DNA of 5,276 nucleotides from JAVBPT01 sp031549455. GTDB lineage: Bacteria > Bacillota > Clostridia > Lachnospirales > JAKSVV01. The translations under genes and the position numbers were made by a program. The notes under the pieces were generated by a model. That model was given only the letters and a program-made list of their open reading frames with translations. It was not told the DNA's origin and did not search any database. Every line of letters begins with the position of its first letter. Within the stretch, counting starts at the first letter, position 1. Shown piece after piece: positions 1 to 5,276 of the stretch. The stretch spans positions 1 through 5,276 of the forward strand of contig JAVBPT010000074.1 in NCBI GenBank assembly GCA_031549455.1, read 5' to 3'.

Positions 1-1019
1 TACATCTTATCTGCCACCATCTGCATTGACATACTAAAGTTTAGATTCCCGTTTAGATTTGGATTTGGCAGATAATCAATATCTTCCATCGAACCGTTTT
101 TATAAAGTTTGGATAGCCCATTTACAAACATGATCTGGGCAGTTGGCTTGCCATTAATCTCTGTAACTACTTTTCGGTCCTCCGGAAGACCGTCTCTATG
201 AAGGTCAATAAGCACCTCTATATTCTCATCTTCCTCCACAATTTGTCGAACGGCAGATTCCATTCTTTCATAGCTTCCATTTCGATCCACCTTTCCATTT
301 ACAATATCGTGTTCGCCTTTATAATGGATCACATTTAACTTATATTGATTAGTCAAGGTCTGAGCGACTAACTCGCCCACATCCACAATGCTTCCTATAT
401 CATTTTTAAACTTTTCCTGCGAATGTGTGTGAAAAACCAGAATTTTGGCCTTACTAAGGTCCAGACTTTCTTTTTGCGATTTTAAGATTTCCTCATACTT
501 CAATTCATCTGGCTTTAGGGTCACGCCTGCATCATAAATAAAAAATTTTCTTTCAGTACTAACAATCTGTTCTTTGGTGCCATCCATAAACGCACTGATC
601 AACTCATTTTTCTCGTTACTAAAATCCCGCGACACAACCTCTTCTCCCTTTTTTTCAATTGGTTGAGGGATTGTCTCCTTCACATCTACCCGTACAAGTG
701 GTGACTGATATTTCAACGCGGGAATGGTCTCCGTTAAAATCATTTTTAAAATTTCTGGTTTCAGGCTATAGGTTGTACCCCCCTCTATTTTATAGTTAAT
801 CGGCTTGATATTTTCTGATATAAAAAAACGATATATGGTGTGTTTTACCAAAAAAGACATCTTTGTAATACTAAGGTCTTCTAAAACCCCTGTACTCAGC
901 GTTGTGATTCTATCCTCTCGAATTGATATTCGATAAGTGAGGAAAATAGTAAACAACAACATCGTGAACAGTAAATAATAATACAGTTCTTTGTTCTTCG
1001 CTTTTGCCTTTACTTTCAT
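1..1019 (-). CDS. spoIIP: Stage II sporulation protein P (SpoIIP), peptidoglycan hydrolase, C-terminus outside window
   Basis: SpoIIP homologues are membrane-anchored amidase/endopeptidases that work with SpoIID and SpoIIM to thin septal peptidoglycan and drive engulfment during sporulation. The frame is open from the ATG at 1019 to the left edge, giving 339 full codons. The N-terminus is Lys-rich (residues 2-10) and is followed by one hydrophobic segment (about 12-30), the expected signal anchor. A variable stretch precedes the catalytic domain. HTHSQE at 197-202 and DLHRDG at 272-277 match the two His motifs of the family, so H197 and H274 are the likely zinc/catalytic histidines. B. subtilis SpoIIP has about 400 residues, so roughly 60 should lie beyond the edge. 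An AAGGGG site 5 bases upstream supports this start. It follows gpr by 51 bases on the same strand, the order known from Bacillus. Identification is confident. Confidence 0.95.
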   Translation of the reverse strand, partial: MKVKAKAKNKELYYYLLFTMLLFTIFLTYRISIREDRITTLSTGVLEDLSITKMSFLVKHTIYRFFISENIKPINYKIEGGTTYSLKPEILKMILTETIPALKYQSPLVRVDVKETIPQPIEKKGEEVVSRDFSNEKNELISAFMDGTKEQIVSTERKFFIYDAGVTLKPDELKYEEILKSQKESLDLSKAKILVFHTHSQEKFKNDIGSIVDVGELVAQTLTNQYKLNVIHYKGEHDIVNGKVDRNGSYERMESAVRQIVEEDENIEVLIDLHRDGLPEDRKVVTEINGKPTAQIMFVNGLSKLYKNGSMEDIDYLPNPNLNGNLNFSMSMQMVADKM

Positions 1020-1024
1020 GAATA

Positions 1025-1030
1025 CCCCTT
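1025..1030 (-). promoter_or_regulatory. Ribosome binding site of spoIIP
   Basis: On the minus strand this reads AAGGGG, ending 5 bases before the ATG at 1019. It is the only Shine-Dalgarno-like site nearby and supports the chosen spoIIP start. Confidence 0.75.
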
Positions 1031-1041
1031 TAAACTATTAC

Positions 1042-1070
1042 AGTATATTAGACAGGGTATAAAAATAGAC
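1042..1070 (-). promoter_or_regulatory. Candidate sigma-E type promoter for spoIIP
   Basis: Directly after the gpr stop codon the minus strand reads GTCTATT (1070-1064), then 14 bases, then AATATACT (1049-1042). The mother-cell sigma-E consensus, as I recall it from B. subtilis, is about KMATATT, a 14-base spacer and CATACAMT; the match is 5 of 7 and 6 of 8 with the right spacing. A start about 7 bases downstream would leave a leader of roughly 16 bases containing the AAGGGG site. In B. subtilis spoIIP has its own sigma-E promoter behind gpr, so the position is as expected. The match is imperfect and AT-rich DNA gives chance hits. Confidence 0.4.
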
Positions 1071-1994
1071 CTAGTAAATATATTCTCTTACCTCTTCAAT
1101 CTTAATACCTTTATGTGCAAAAAGATTGATACCATCTGAGATAATGGTCTGCATCCGATTGACAATGATGTCCTCTTCCTTGGGTGTCACGCATAGATTG
1201 AGATAGTCTGTATAAAAGTTTTCGTCAATTTCAAAATTTTGATCTTTTATATTCTCAAGCACATCATTGATCAACGTTGTAGCATAGATCACGGTAGGAA
1301 CACCTATGGCAATAACTGGAATTCCCATCGAGTTTTGGGTAATCTCTTTTCGCTTATTCCCCACGCCAGACCCCGGATAAATTCCCGTATTGGTTAACTG
1401 AATGGTGGAATTAACTCTCTTCACATTTCTTGCAGCCAGCGCATCTATGACAAAGATCACCTCGGGAGTGGTTTTGTCCACAATCCCGCGTATGATCTCG
1501 CTGGTTTCCATACCCGTCGTGGCCATGACGCCAGGAATAATGCCACTCACATCACCGAAGGTATCATGGCTGACGCTTTCCGGTGAGTAGACAAAAAGAT
1601 GACGTGTGATAATCATGTTTTCAACCACCTTGGGTCCCAGTGAATCCGCTGTGACATTCCAATTTCCTAGTCCAACCACCAGAATTTTTGGATTTTCCTT
1701 TTCTGGAAGCAGTTTTTTTAATTCATCACTCAGGGTTTGCGATATTTCCCTGTGCTTTCCAATGTTACTCTCCTTTATCACATCCGATTCAATGGTAATA
1801 TACTTCCCAATGGGCTTCCCAATTGCCTCACTTCCCTTTTCATTAAAAACATCCACTGAGGTAACGGTCACATCATCTCCCTCACTTTTCTCAATATTGA
1901 CCTCGATTCCCTCAATTTCAACATCTTTTTCCTCGTGAACCATCTCTTTTGCTTCGATTGCAAGGTCGGTATAAACCATTTTACTATTTATCAT
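1071..1994 (-). CDS. gpr: Germination protease GPR, aspartic-type A25 family, processed zymogen
   Basis: GPR starts degradation of the small acid-soluble proteins that coat spore DNA, acting in the spore core at germination. It is made in the forespore as an inactive zymogen that cuts off its own N-terminal propeptide. From the ATG at 1994 the protein has 307 residues. MVYTDLAIE near the start matches the TD-LAxE autoprocessing region of the family; cleavage between Asp10 and Leu11 would remove about ten residues, versus about 15 in Bacillus. GLGNWNVTADSLGP contains Asp117, and VIDALAARN contains Asp184; these correspond to the two conserved aspartates of family A25. GIYPGSGVGNKRKEI and AIGVPTVIYA are further conserved blocks. 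A longer frame opens at ATG 2045 but lacks a ribosome binding site, whereas AAGGATGG lies 7 bases before 1994. gpr is followed by spoIIP. Forespore control (sigma-F/G) is known for the family, but I saw no convincing such promoter. Confidence 0.95.
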   Translation of the reverse strand: MINSKMVYTDLAIEAKEMVHEEKDVEIEGIEVNIEKSEGDDVTVTSVDVFNEKGSEAIGKPIGKYITIESDVIKESNIGKHREISQTLSDELKKLLPEKENPKILVVGLGNWNVTADSLGPKVVENMIITRHLFVYSPESVSHDTFGDVSGIIPGVMATTGMETSEIIRGIVDKTTPEVIFVIDALAARNVKRVNSTIQLTNTGIYPGSGVGNKRKEITQNSMGIPVIAIGVPTVIYATTLINDVLENIKDQNFEIDENFYTDYLNLCVTPKEEDIIVNRMQTIISDGINLFAHKGIKIEEVREYIY

Positions 1995-1998
1995 TTTT

Positions 1999-2006
1999 CC
2001 ATCCTT
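1999..2006 (-). promoter_or_regulatory. Ribosome binding site fixing the gpr start at 1994
   Basis: The minus strand reads AAGGATGG, with its AAGGA core ending 7 bases before ATG 1994. Nothing comparable precedes the upstream in-frame ATG at 2045, where the preceding bases are T-rich followed by GATATAGTC. The site therefore supports the shorter protein. Confidence 0.8.
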
Positions 2007-2044
2007 TTTTCTATAGTTTGGCACGTTTTTTTTGCAATTATTCA

Positions 2045-2073
2045 TTGACTATATCAAAAAAATGGTTTATACT
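2045..2073 (+). promoter_or_regulatory. Sigma-A (housekeeping) promoter of rpsT
   Basis: A -35 element TTGACT (2045-2050) and a -10 element TATACT (2068-2073) are separated by exactly 17 bases, each differing from the TTGACA/TATAAT consensus by one base. Transcription should start near 2080, giving a leader of about 44 bases before the rpsT ATG. This strength and spacing suit a ribosomal protein gene. The promoter lies between rpsT and the divergent gpr, so the gpr control region overlaps or abuts it. Confidence 0.85.
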
Positions 2074-2114
2074 GTTAGCAAAGTGGAGTTTAAAGGCTCA
2101 ACGTATAAACAAAT

Positions 2115-2120
2115 GGAGGT
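2115..2120 (+). promoter_or_regulatory. Ribosome binding site of rpsT
   Basis: GGAGGT, a near-perfect match to the 16S rRNA 3' end, lies only 3 bases before ATG 2124, which is tight compared with the usual 5-9 bases. Confidence 0.8.
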
Positions 2121-2123
2121 ATT

Positions 2124-2369
2124 ATGGCAAACATTAAATCAGCAAAAAAAAGAATTAAGGTAACTGAAGCAAAAACGGCTAAGAACAAAATGATTAAATC
2201 AGGTGTAAAAACAGCAGTAAAAAAGGTATCTACGGGTGAAGATAAAAAAATTGCTCTTAGTGAAGCAACCAAGAAATTAGATATGGCGGTTGCAAAAGGT
2301 GTGATGCATAAAAACACAGCTGCTAGACAAAAATCAAGACTTTCAAAAATAGTTCAAAAGGCAAATTAG
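2124..2369 (+). CDS. rpsT: 30S ribosomal protein S20
   Basis: S20 is a primary 16S rRNA-binding protein of the small subunit body. The 81-residue product is close to the usual 83-88, strongly basic and predicted helical. It begins MANIKSAKKRIKVTEAK, the characteristic S20 N-terminus, and contains KGVMHKNTAARQKSRLS near residues 58-75, the conserved C-terminal block that contacts rRNA. It has a near-consensus sigma-A promoter, a GGAGGT site and an intrinsic terminator just after the stop, so it is probably transcribed mainly as a single gene. rpsT divergent from gpr-spoIIP is the same arrangement as in Bacillus. The high Lys content makes the DNA A-rich, which explains the spurious frame on the opposite strand. 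Confidence 0.98.
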   Translation: MANIKSAKKRIKVTEAKTAKNKMIKSGVKTAVKKVSTGEDKKIALSEATKKLDMAVAKGVMHKNTAARQKSRLSKIVQKAN

Positions 2370-2373
2370 GGGC

Positions 2374-2400
2374 AAAACGTCATATTTTGACGTTTTATTC
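2374..2400 (+). terminator. Intrinsic terminator of rpsT
   Basis: A perfect 9-bp stem is formed by AAAACGTCA (2374-2382) and TGACGTTTT (2388-2396) around a 5-base loop, followed by ATTC. The T-run is formed by the end of the stem itself. It begins 4 bases after the rpsT stop codon. Because the stem carries A's on its left arm, it could also work weakly on the minus strand, but nothing on that strand appears to need it. Confidence 0.85.
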
Positions 2401-2432
2401 ATACTTTTAGAAAAAGGATTAGGTGTATACTT

Positions 2433-2924
2433 ATGGAAAACCTTACTTTCAAGGAAGATTCAAGACTTGTCAATCTTTATATTATTTTAAATCTGTTTAT
2501 ATTCTTTATTCTCACAGGCGTTATAAATTACATATTTGATCTAACAGGTTTAAATCGTCTTCTGAATTTGTCCTTTTATTTTGGGATTCTAATCTTCGTT
2601 GCCATTTTAACCAATATTTGCAAAATGGTAATTGACTCTTACTTTACCACCTATACCCTCACCCCATCACGACTTGAAATGCAATATGGACTCTTTACAC
2701 TAAAGAAAGAAAATATTGAATACGTCAGAGTCATTGACATTTCTGTAAGACAACCTTTCCTATACCGATTCTTTGATCTTGCAGATATCATCTTACATAG
2801 CTCTGACCATAGTTGCCCAAATCTCGTTTTAACCGGAATCGCAAATCACAAATTTTACTTGGAAGAAATCCGAAGATATGTGGATACCGCTAGAACAGAT
2901 GTCTCTATCTCAGAACGATTATAA
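2433..2924 (+). CDS. Small membrane protein with bacterial PH domain (bPH_2 / YdbS-YdbT type)
   Basis: The 163-residue product has two hydrophobic segments, about residues 13-36 and 47-68, followed by a soluble domain at about 70-150. YTLTPSRLEMQYGLF, then the block around VRVIDISVRQPFLYRFFDLADIIL, then the ending KFYLEEIRRYVD match the bacterial PH domain (Pfam bPH_2) seen in YdbS/YdbT-like proteins. The domain should sit in the cytoplasm at the membrane face. The biochemical role of this family is largely unknown, and I assign none here. The ATG at 2433 has AGGTG 7 bases upstream. No promoter is visible in the 63 bases after rpsT, so it may depend on readthrough of the rpsT terminator. It converges on rpe with a 5-base gap, and its stop codon overlaps the start of a terminator hairpin. 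The fold is fairly certain, the function is not. Confidence 0.85.
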   Translation: MENLTFKEDSRLVNLYIILNLFIFFILTGVINYIFDLTGLNRLLNLSFYFGILIFVAILTNICKMVIDSYFTTYTLTPSRLEMQYGLFTLKKENIEYVRVIDISVRQPFLYRFFDLADIILHSSDHSCPNLVLTGIANHKFYLEEIRRYVDTARTDVSISERL

Positions 2925-2956
2925 AGAACCTAGAGAAGTTCCTCAAGGTTCTTTTT
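2923..2956. terminator. Shared terminator hairpin between the converging PH-domain gene and rpe
   Basis: A 9-bp perfect stem pairs AAAGAACCT (2923-2931) with AGGTTCTTT (2946-2954), and a further GAG/CTC pairing (2933-2935 with 2942-2944) narrows the loop. On the plus strand it ends in TTTTT (2952-2956), a good terminator for the PH-domain gene. On the minus strand it is followed only by TTTATAAT, a weaker tail, so termination of the rpe operon here is possible but less certain. The hairpin includes the last codons and stop of rpe (2930-2932) and the last two bases of the PH-gene stop. Confidence 0.75.
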
Positions 2957-3580
2957 GATTTCACTATTTTTAAAGATCGCATTTCCCACCACAACTTCAT
3001 CAACTCTTCGCTCCATCAGGATGGAAATGTTATCTTTGCAGACGCCACCCTCCACCATTAATATCAACTTTTTTGCCTTTTCCTTTCGATACTGGTTCAG
3101 CAATTCGATCTTTTGGTAGATTGATTCATCAAACTTTTGACCGCCTTTCCCCGGCTTTATGCTCATTACTAAGACAAAATCGATCTCACCCAAAATCGGC
3201 ACCAATTTCTTTACGTTGGTCTCCAGATTGATCGCTACACCAATTTGGATCTTTTCTGCTCGTAACCTTTTGGACAATTTTCTAATTTGCCTTTTACTGC
3301 AGGTCTCAATATGAACCGTAATTTCATCACTTCCCGCACCTATAAAGTCCTCAACCTTTTTTAATGGATCAAAAAGCATAAGATGGACATCCAATTTTAT
3401 ATCCGGATATCTTTCTCGAATATTCTTAACAAGCCCTTCCCCAAAGGTAAGCGCTTGCACATATACCCCATCCATTACATCGAGGTGTAGTTTTTTGATT
3501 CCGGCCTGCTTTAAAATCCCAATGCTTTGATCTAGGTCCAGCATATTTGCGGTAAGAATCGATGGTAAAATTTGAATCAT
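2930..3580 (-). CDS. rpe: Ribulose-phosphate 3-epimerase family protein with altered active site
   Basis: RPE interconverts ribulose 5-phosphate and xylulose 5-phosphate in the pentose phosphate pathway, in the cytoplasm. The 216 residues fit a single TIM barrel of normal length. Family blocks in order: PSILTAN (6-12), HLDVMDG (32-38), DVHLM (64-68), GVAINLET (114-121), VLVMSIKPGKGGQKF (136-150), VEGGV (176-180), VVGNAIF (197-203). Metal ligands H32, D34 and H66 and the three active-site methionines (36, 68, 139) are kept. The usual VDGG aspartate, both metal ligand and catalytic acid/base, is Glu177. The usual VNPGFGGQ is IKPGKGGQ, NPxT is NLET, HFVPNIT is VYVQALT, and GSA is GNA. Activity or substrate may therefore differ. 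The ATG overlaps the rsgA stop as ATGA, with GAAGAGG 8 bases upstream inside rsgA, implying translational coupling. This is the rpe position in the prkC-rsgA-rpe cluster; thiN, which follows in B. subtilis, is absent. Confidence 0.88.
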   Translation of the reverse strand: MIQILPSILTANMLDLDQSIGILKQAGIKKLHLDVMDGVYVQALTFGEGLVKNIRERYPDIKLDVHLMLFDPLKKVEDFIGAGSDEITVHIETCSKRQIRKLSKRLRAEKIQIGVAINLETNVKKLVPILGEIDFVLVMSIKPGKGGQKFDESIYQKIELLNQYRKEKAKKLILMVEGGVCKDNISILMERRVDEVVVGNAIFKNSEIKKNLEELL

Positions 3581-4503
3581 TTTATAAACCTCTTCTTTCC
3601 TTTATAATGCTTATGGCTTTTTTCTCTCACTTCATCTTTCTTTTTTAATTTCTCATAGAAGGACACATATCGGTCGTAGCGTTCCTTATCAATCTTCCCA
3701 TTCTGCACTTGTTTTTGAATCTCACAACCGATCTCTTTTATGTGAGAGCACTCTCTAAACCGACACTTGTTTTTATATTCTCTAAACTCTATGAATGTAT
3801 CTTCTAACTCATCAAGCTCAATCTCATAGAGATCAACCGTGGTAAATCCAGGTGTGTCAAATACAAAACTGGAAACATTTATTTCAAAAAGCTCAACCAC
3901 TTTGGTGGTGTGTTTCCCTTTATTGCTCTTATTACTAATCTCTCCTATTTCGAGATCTTCATTCCTTAAAAGCTTAGAAAGCAACGACGTCTTTCCGACG
4001 CCTGATGGGCCGGCAAAAGCAGTGGTCTTATTCTTCAACAACGCTCTTACCTGATCCAGATTGCTCTCATCCGTTGCGCTAATTGCAACTACCTGATAGC
4101 CAATCTTCTGGTAGCCTTTTGCGATCTCCTGAATTTTTTGGTCCCGATCCAAATCCGACTTGTTAATGATGATAGTTGCCTCTATGCTTTGTTTACTTTC
4201 AATCACAGAAAGGAATGTGTCAAGAAGCTCTAGCGAAAGAGGGGGACTTTCAATCGAAAACACAATCATAATCTGATCCACATTGGACACCGCAGGACGA
4301 ACCAATTCATTTTTACGTTCTATAATCTTATCAATTCGGTATGCCCGATTCGTGGACTGGGTCAATAACACCACATCTCCAACCAAGATCTTTTTCTTTT
4401 CTAATTTAAATATGCCACGTAATTTACAAGAGACGATCTCACCCGTTTCCAGTTTGACCAGTGGCATATCTCCTGTACTTTTAATTACTTTTCCTTTTTC
4501 CAT
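3577..4503 (-). CDS. rsgA: Ribosome small-subunit assembly GTPase RsgA
   Basis: RsgA (YloQ/CpgA in Bacillus) is a circularly permuted GTPase that binds the maturing 30S subunit and checks its decoding centre. The 308-residue length is typical. Residues 1-65 form the OB-fold. The permuted G domain shows G4 NKSD (114-117), G5 SA (142-143), G1 GPSGVGKTS (165-173), the GKHTT switch region (196-200) and G3 DTPG (216-219), in the G4-G1-G3 order that defines the family. The zinc knuckle ligands are C247, C252, H254 and C260, followed by a basic C-terminal tail. The ATG at 4503 is 6 bases beyond the prkC stop, with AGG overlapping that stop at a 5-base distance, a modest site that suggests coupling to prkC. 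Thr160-Thr161 just before G1 align with the Bacillus site reported to be phosphorylated by PrkC. Confidence 0.97.
   Translation of the reverse strand: MEKGKVIKSTGDMPLVKLETGEIVSCKLRGIFKLEKKKILVGDVVLLTQSTNRAYRIDKIIERKNELVRPAVSNVDQIMIVFSIESPPLSLELLDTFLSVIESKQSIEATIIINKSDLDRDQKIQEIAKGYQKIGYQVVAISATDESNLDQVRALLKNKTTAFAGPSGVGKTSLLSKLLRNEDLEIGEISNKSNKGKHTTKVVELFEINVSSFVFDTPGFTTVDLYEIELDELEDTFIEFREYKNKCRFRECSHIKEIGCEIQKQVQNGKIDKERYDRYVSFYEKLKKKDEVREKSHKHYKGKKRFIK
3589..3595 (-). promoter_or_regulatory. Ribosome binding site of rpe inside the end of rsgA
   Basis: The minus strand reads GAAGAGG, ending 8 bases before the rpe ATG at 3580. It lies within the last codons of rsgA and allows rpe translation to be coupled to rsgA termination at the shared ATGA. 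Confidence 0.7.
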
Positions 4504-4509
4504 TCTAAC

Positions 4510-5276
4510 CTACTCAACATAGTCTTCTGATTGTAATTTGTCATCAATATAGACAGCGATCATACTTCCCTTTTTTACCTCTACCTTTTTTGTAAACGGA
4601 AAGTCCTTTTTATCATGCATTTTGTCATAAACCGGTCTTACACTGGACTCTGTCTGTATAATGATCTGAACATGATAACTATCCTTGGTGAGTGCAAAAA
4701 CAGGATTTATATTTACGGTGATAAGACGAATATCTGTATCCTTATTTTCATTTGTTGCTGTTTGAGCAGGTGCATCTGGCTTTTTGGCCAAAACAATGTT
4801 TACGGTGGAGTTTTTTTTGGCATTGACATCTTTTTGCGGTGATTGCTCAATGATGGTGCCATCCGTCGCTGCTTCAGAGACCTTGGAAGTCACCTTGCCA
4901 AGTTTTAATCCCACTTCCTCCAGTTTTTGAGTCGCCAGCTGCTCACTTAATCCATACAGATTAGGCACTTTCGCACTTGATTCTTCCACGTTTCCAACAC
5001 TTACATATACCGTTATCTGCTCTCCAAGTCTAAGCGCTTCTCCTGCAGCGGGTACGGTATGAATAACCTTCCCAATTTCAATCGTCTCACTGTTTTCAGA
5101 GATGGCTTCAATCGTAAATCCTTCGTTTTCAAGTTGAGTTTTGGCTTCTTCTAACGTAAGGCCAGACACATCTGATATCTTAATGTCCGTGCTTCCGCGG
5201 CTCACAATGATACCCAGAATCGCACTTCCTTTATTTACAGTGGTGTTGGGCTCAATATCCTGATCTCTAATAATTT
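4510..5276 (-). CDS. prkC: PASTA-domain Ser/Thr protein kinase PrkC/PknB, C-terminal extracellular part only
   Basis: Proteins of this family have a cytoplasmic Hanks-type kinase, one TM helix and extracellular PASTA repeats that bind peptidoglycan fragments; in B. subtilis PrkC links muropeptides to spore germination. Only the last 254 codons are present and the kinase and TM lie beyond the right edge. The visible part holds the end of one PASTA repeat (5276 to about 5191), a complete one (about 5187-4993, TDIKISDVSGLTLEEAKTQL onward), another (about 4974-4780, KVPNLYGLSEQLATQKLEE onward), an Ala/Thr/Asn-rich linker, and a C-terminal beta-rich domain of about 73 residues ending YIDDKLQSEDYVE. 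That domain resembles the Ig-like domain that closes PrkC of B. subtilis and Staphylococcus. A GTG at 5205 could be mistaken for a start, but the same frame stays open upstream with PASTA sequence. The downstream rsgA and rpe genes support the identification. Residue calls for the kinase cannot be made. Confidence 0.92.
   Translation of the reverse strand, partial: IIRDQDIEPNTTVNKGSAILGIIVSRGSTDIKISDVSGLTLEEAKTQLENEGFTIEAISENSETIEIGKVIHTVPAAGEALRLGEQITVYVSVGNVEESSAKVPNLYGLSEQLATQKLEEVGLKLGKVTSKVSEAATDGTIIEQSPQKDVNAKKNSTVNIVLAKKPDAPAQTATNENKDTDIRLITVNINPVFALTKDSYHVQIIIQTESSVRPVYDKMHDKKDFPFTKKVEVKKGSMIAVYIDDKLQSEDYVE

Noticed and set aside
1995..2123. A sigma-F/sigma-G promoter for gpr
   Set aside because: I scanned the minus strand for GYATA-like boxes followed at 15-18 bases by a matching -10. 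GTATA occurs in CAGTATAAAC (minus strand), but nothing at the right distance resembles the forespore -10 elements, so no call is made despite the expectation.
1402..2137. Plus-strand open frames at 1402-1590, 1606-1938 and 1949-2137
   Set aside because: They lie over gpr and, for the last one, the rpsT start. They have no ribosome binding sites and no recognisable family, while gpr has full motif support.
2090..2317. Minus-strand frame opposite rpsT
   Set aside because: It is the complement of the Lys-rich rpsT coding sequence, which yields a Phe/Leu/Ile-rich pseudo-membrane protein; rpsT is certain.
2370..2432. A separate promoter for the PH-domain gene
   Set aside because: TTGACG (2387-2392) looks like a -35 box but is part of the terminator stem, and 17 bases downstream there is only an A-run, not a -10 element.
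3839..4842. Plus-strand frames at 3839-4054, 4283-4522 and 4615-4842
   Set aside because: All are opposite rsgA or prkC, lack translation signals and show no family resemblance.
4510..5205. A complete 231-residue PASTA protein starting at GTG 5205
   Set aside because: The frame continues without a stop to the right edge and the upstream codons encode the first part of another PASTA repeat, so this is an internal codon of a larger kinase.
1..5276. Mobile elements, CRISPR arrays, tRNA/rRNA genes, riboswitches or an unknown defence-type system
   Set aside because: No repeats, transposase-like genes, structured RNA signatures or unexplained long non-coding stretches were seen; the longest gap between genes is 129 bases.

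Overview
The window reads as chromosomal core DNA of an AT-rich, endospore-forming Firmicute, most likely a clostridial anaerobe. The presence of SpoIIP and the germination protease GPR shows a spore former. A/T-rich codon use, strong GGAGG-type ribosome binding sites and the gene neighbours (rpsT / gpr / spoIIP, and prkC / rsgA / rpe) fit Clostridia. The genus cannot be fixed from this sequence alone.

Layout, left to right. A minus-strand sporulation pair occupies 1-1994: gpr (start reassigned here to 1994) followed by spoIIP, which leaves the window before its C-terminus. A 129-base divergent intergenic region (1995-2123) carries a near-consensus housekeeping promoter for rpsT (ribosomal protein S20, plus strand, 2124-2369), which ends in a clean intrinsic terminator. 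Next on the plus strand is a small two-TM bacterial PH-domain membrane protein of unknown role (2433-2924). It converges on a minus-strand operon that enters from the right edge: the extracellular part of a PASTA-domain Ser/Thr kinase (prkC/pknB, only its C-terminus present), rsgA (ribosome-assembly GTPase, 6 bases downstream) and rpe (ribulose-phosphate 3-epimerase family, overlapping rsgA by 4 bases). The converging PH-domain and rpe genes are separated by 5 bases and share a hairpin that should act as a terminator.

How the genes relate. gpr and spoIIP serve two stages of the spore life cycle: SpoIIP is a peptidoglycan hydrolase for engulfment, and GPR degrades the DNA-protecting spore proteins at germination. 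PrkC homologues sense peptidoglycan fragments and can trigger germination in Bacillus, and RsgA is a reported PrkC substrate, so kinase and target sit in one operon. In Bacillus subtilis these two gene groups are, from memory, well apart; here they lie back to back around rpsT.

No mobile element, CRISPR array, tRNA/rRNA gene or unknown defence-like system was found. The points most worth a second look are the epimerase-family protein, which has Glu where the family has its metal-binding catalytic Asp together with other active-site changes; a candidate sigma-E promoter in the 51-base gap before spoIIP; the gpr start correction; and the terminator hairpin built into the end of rpe.
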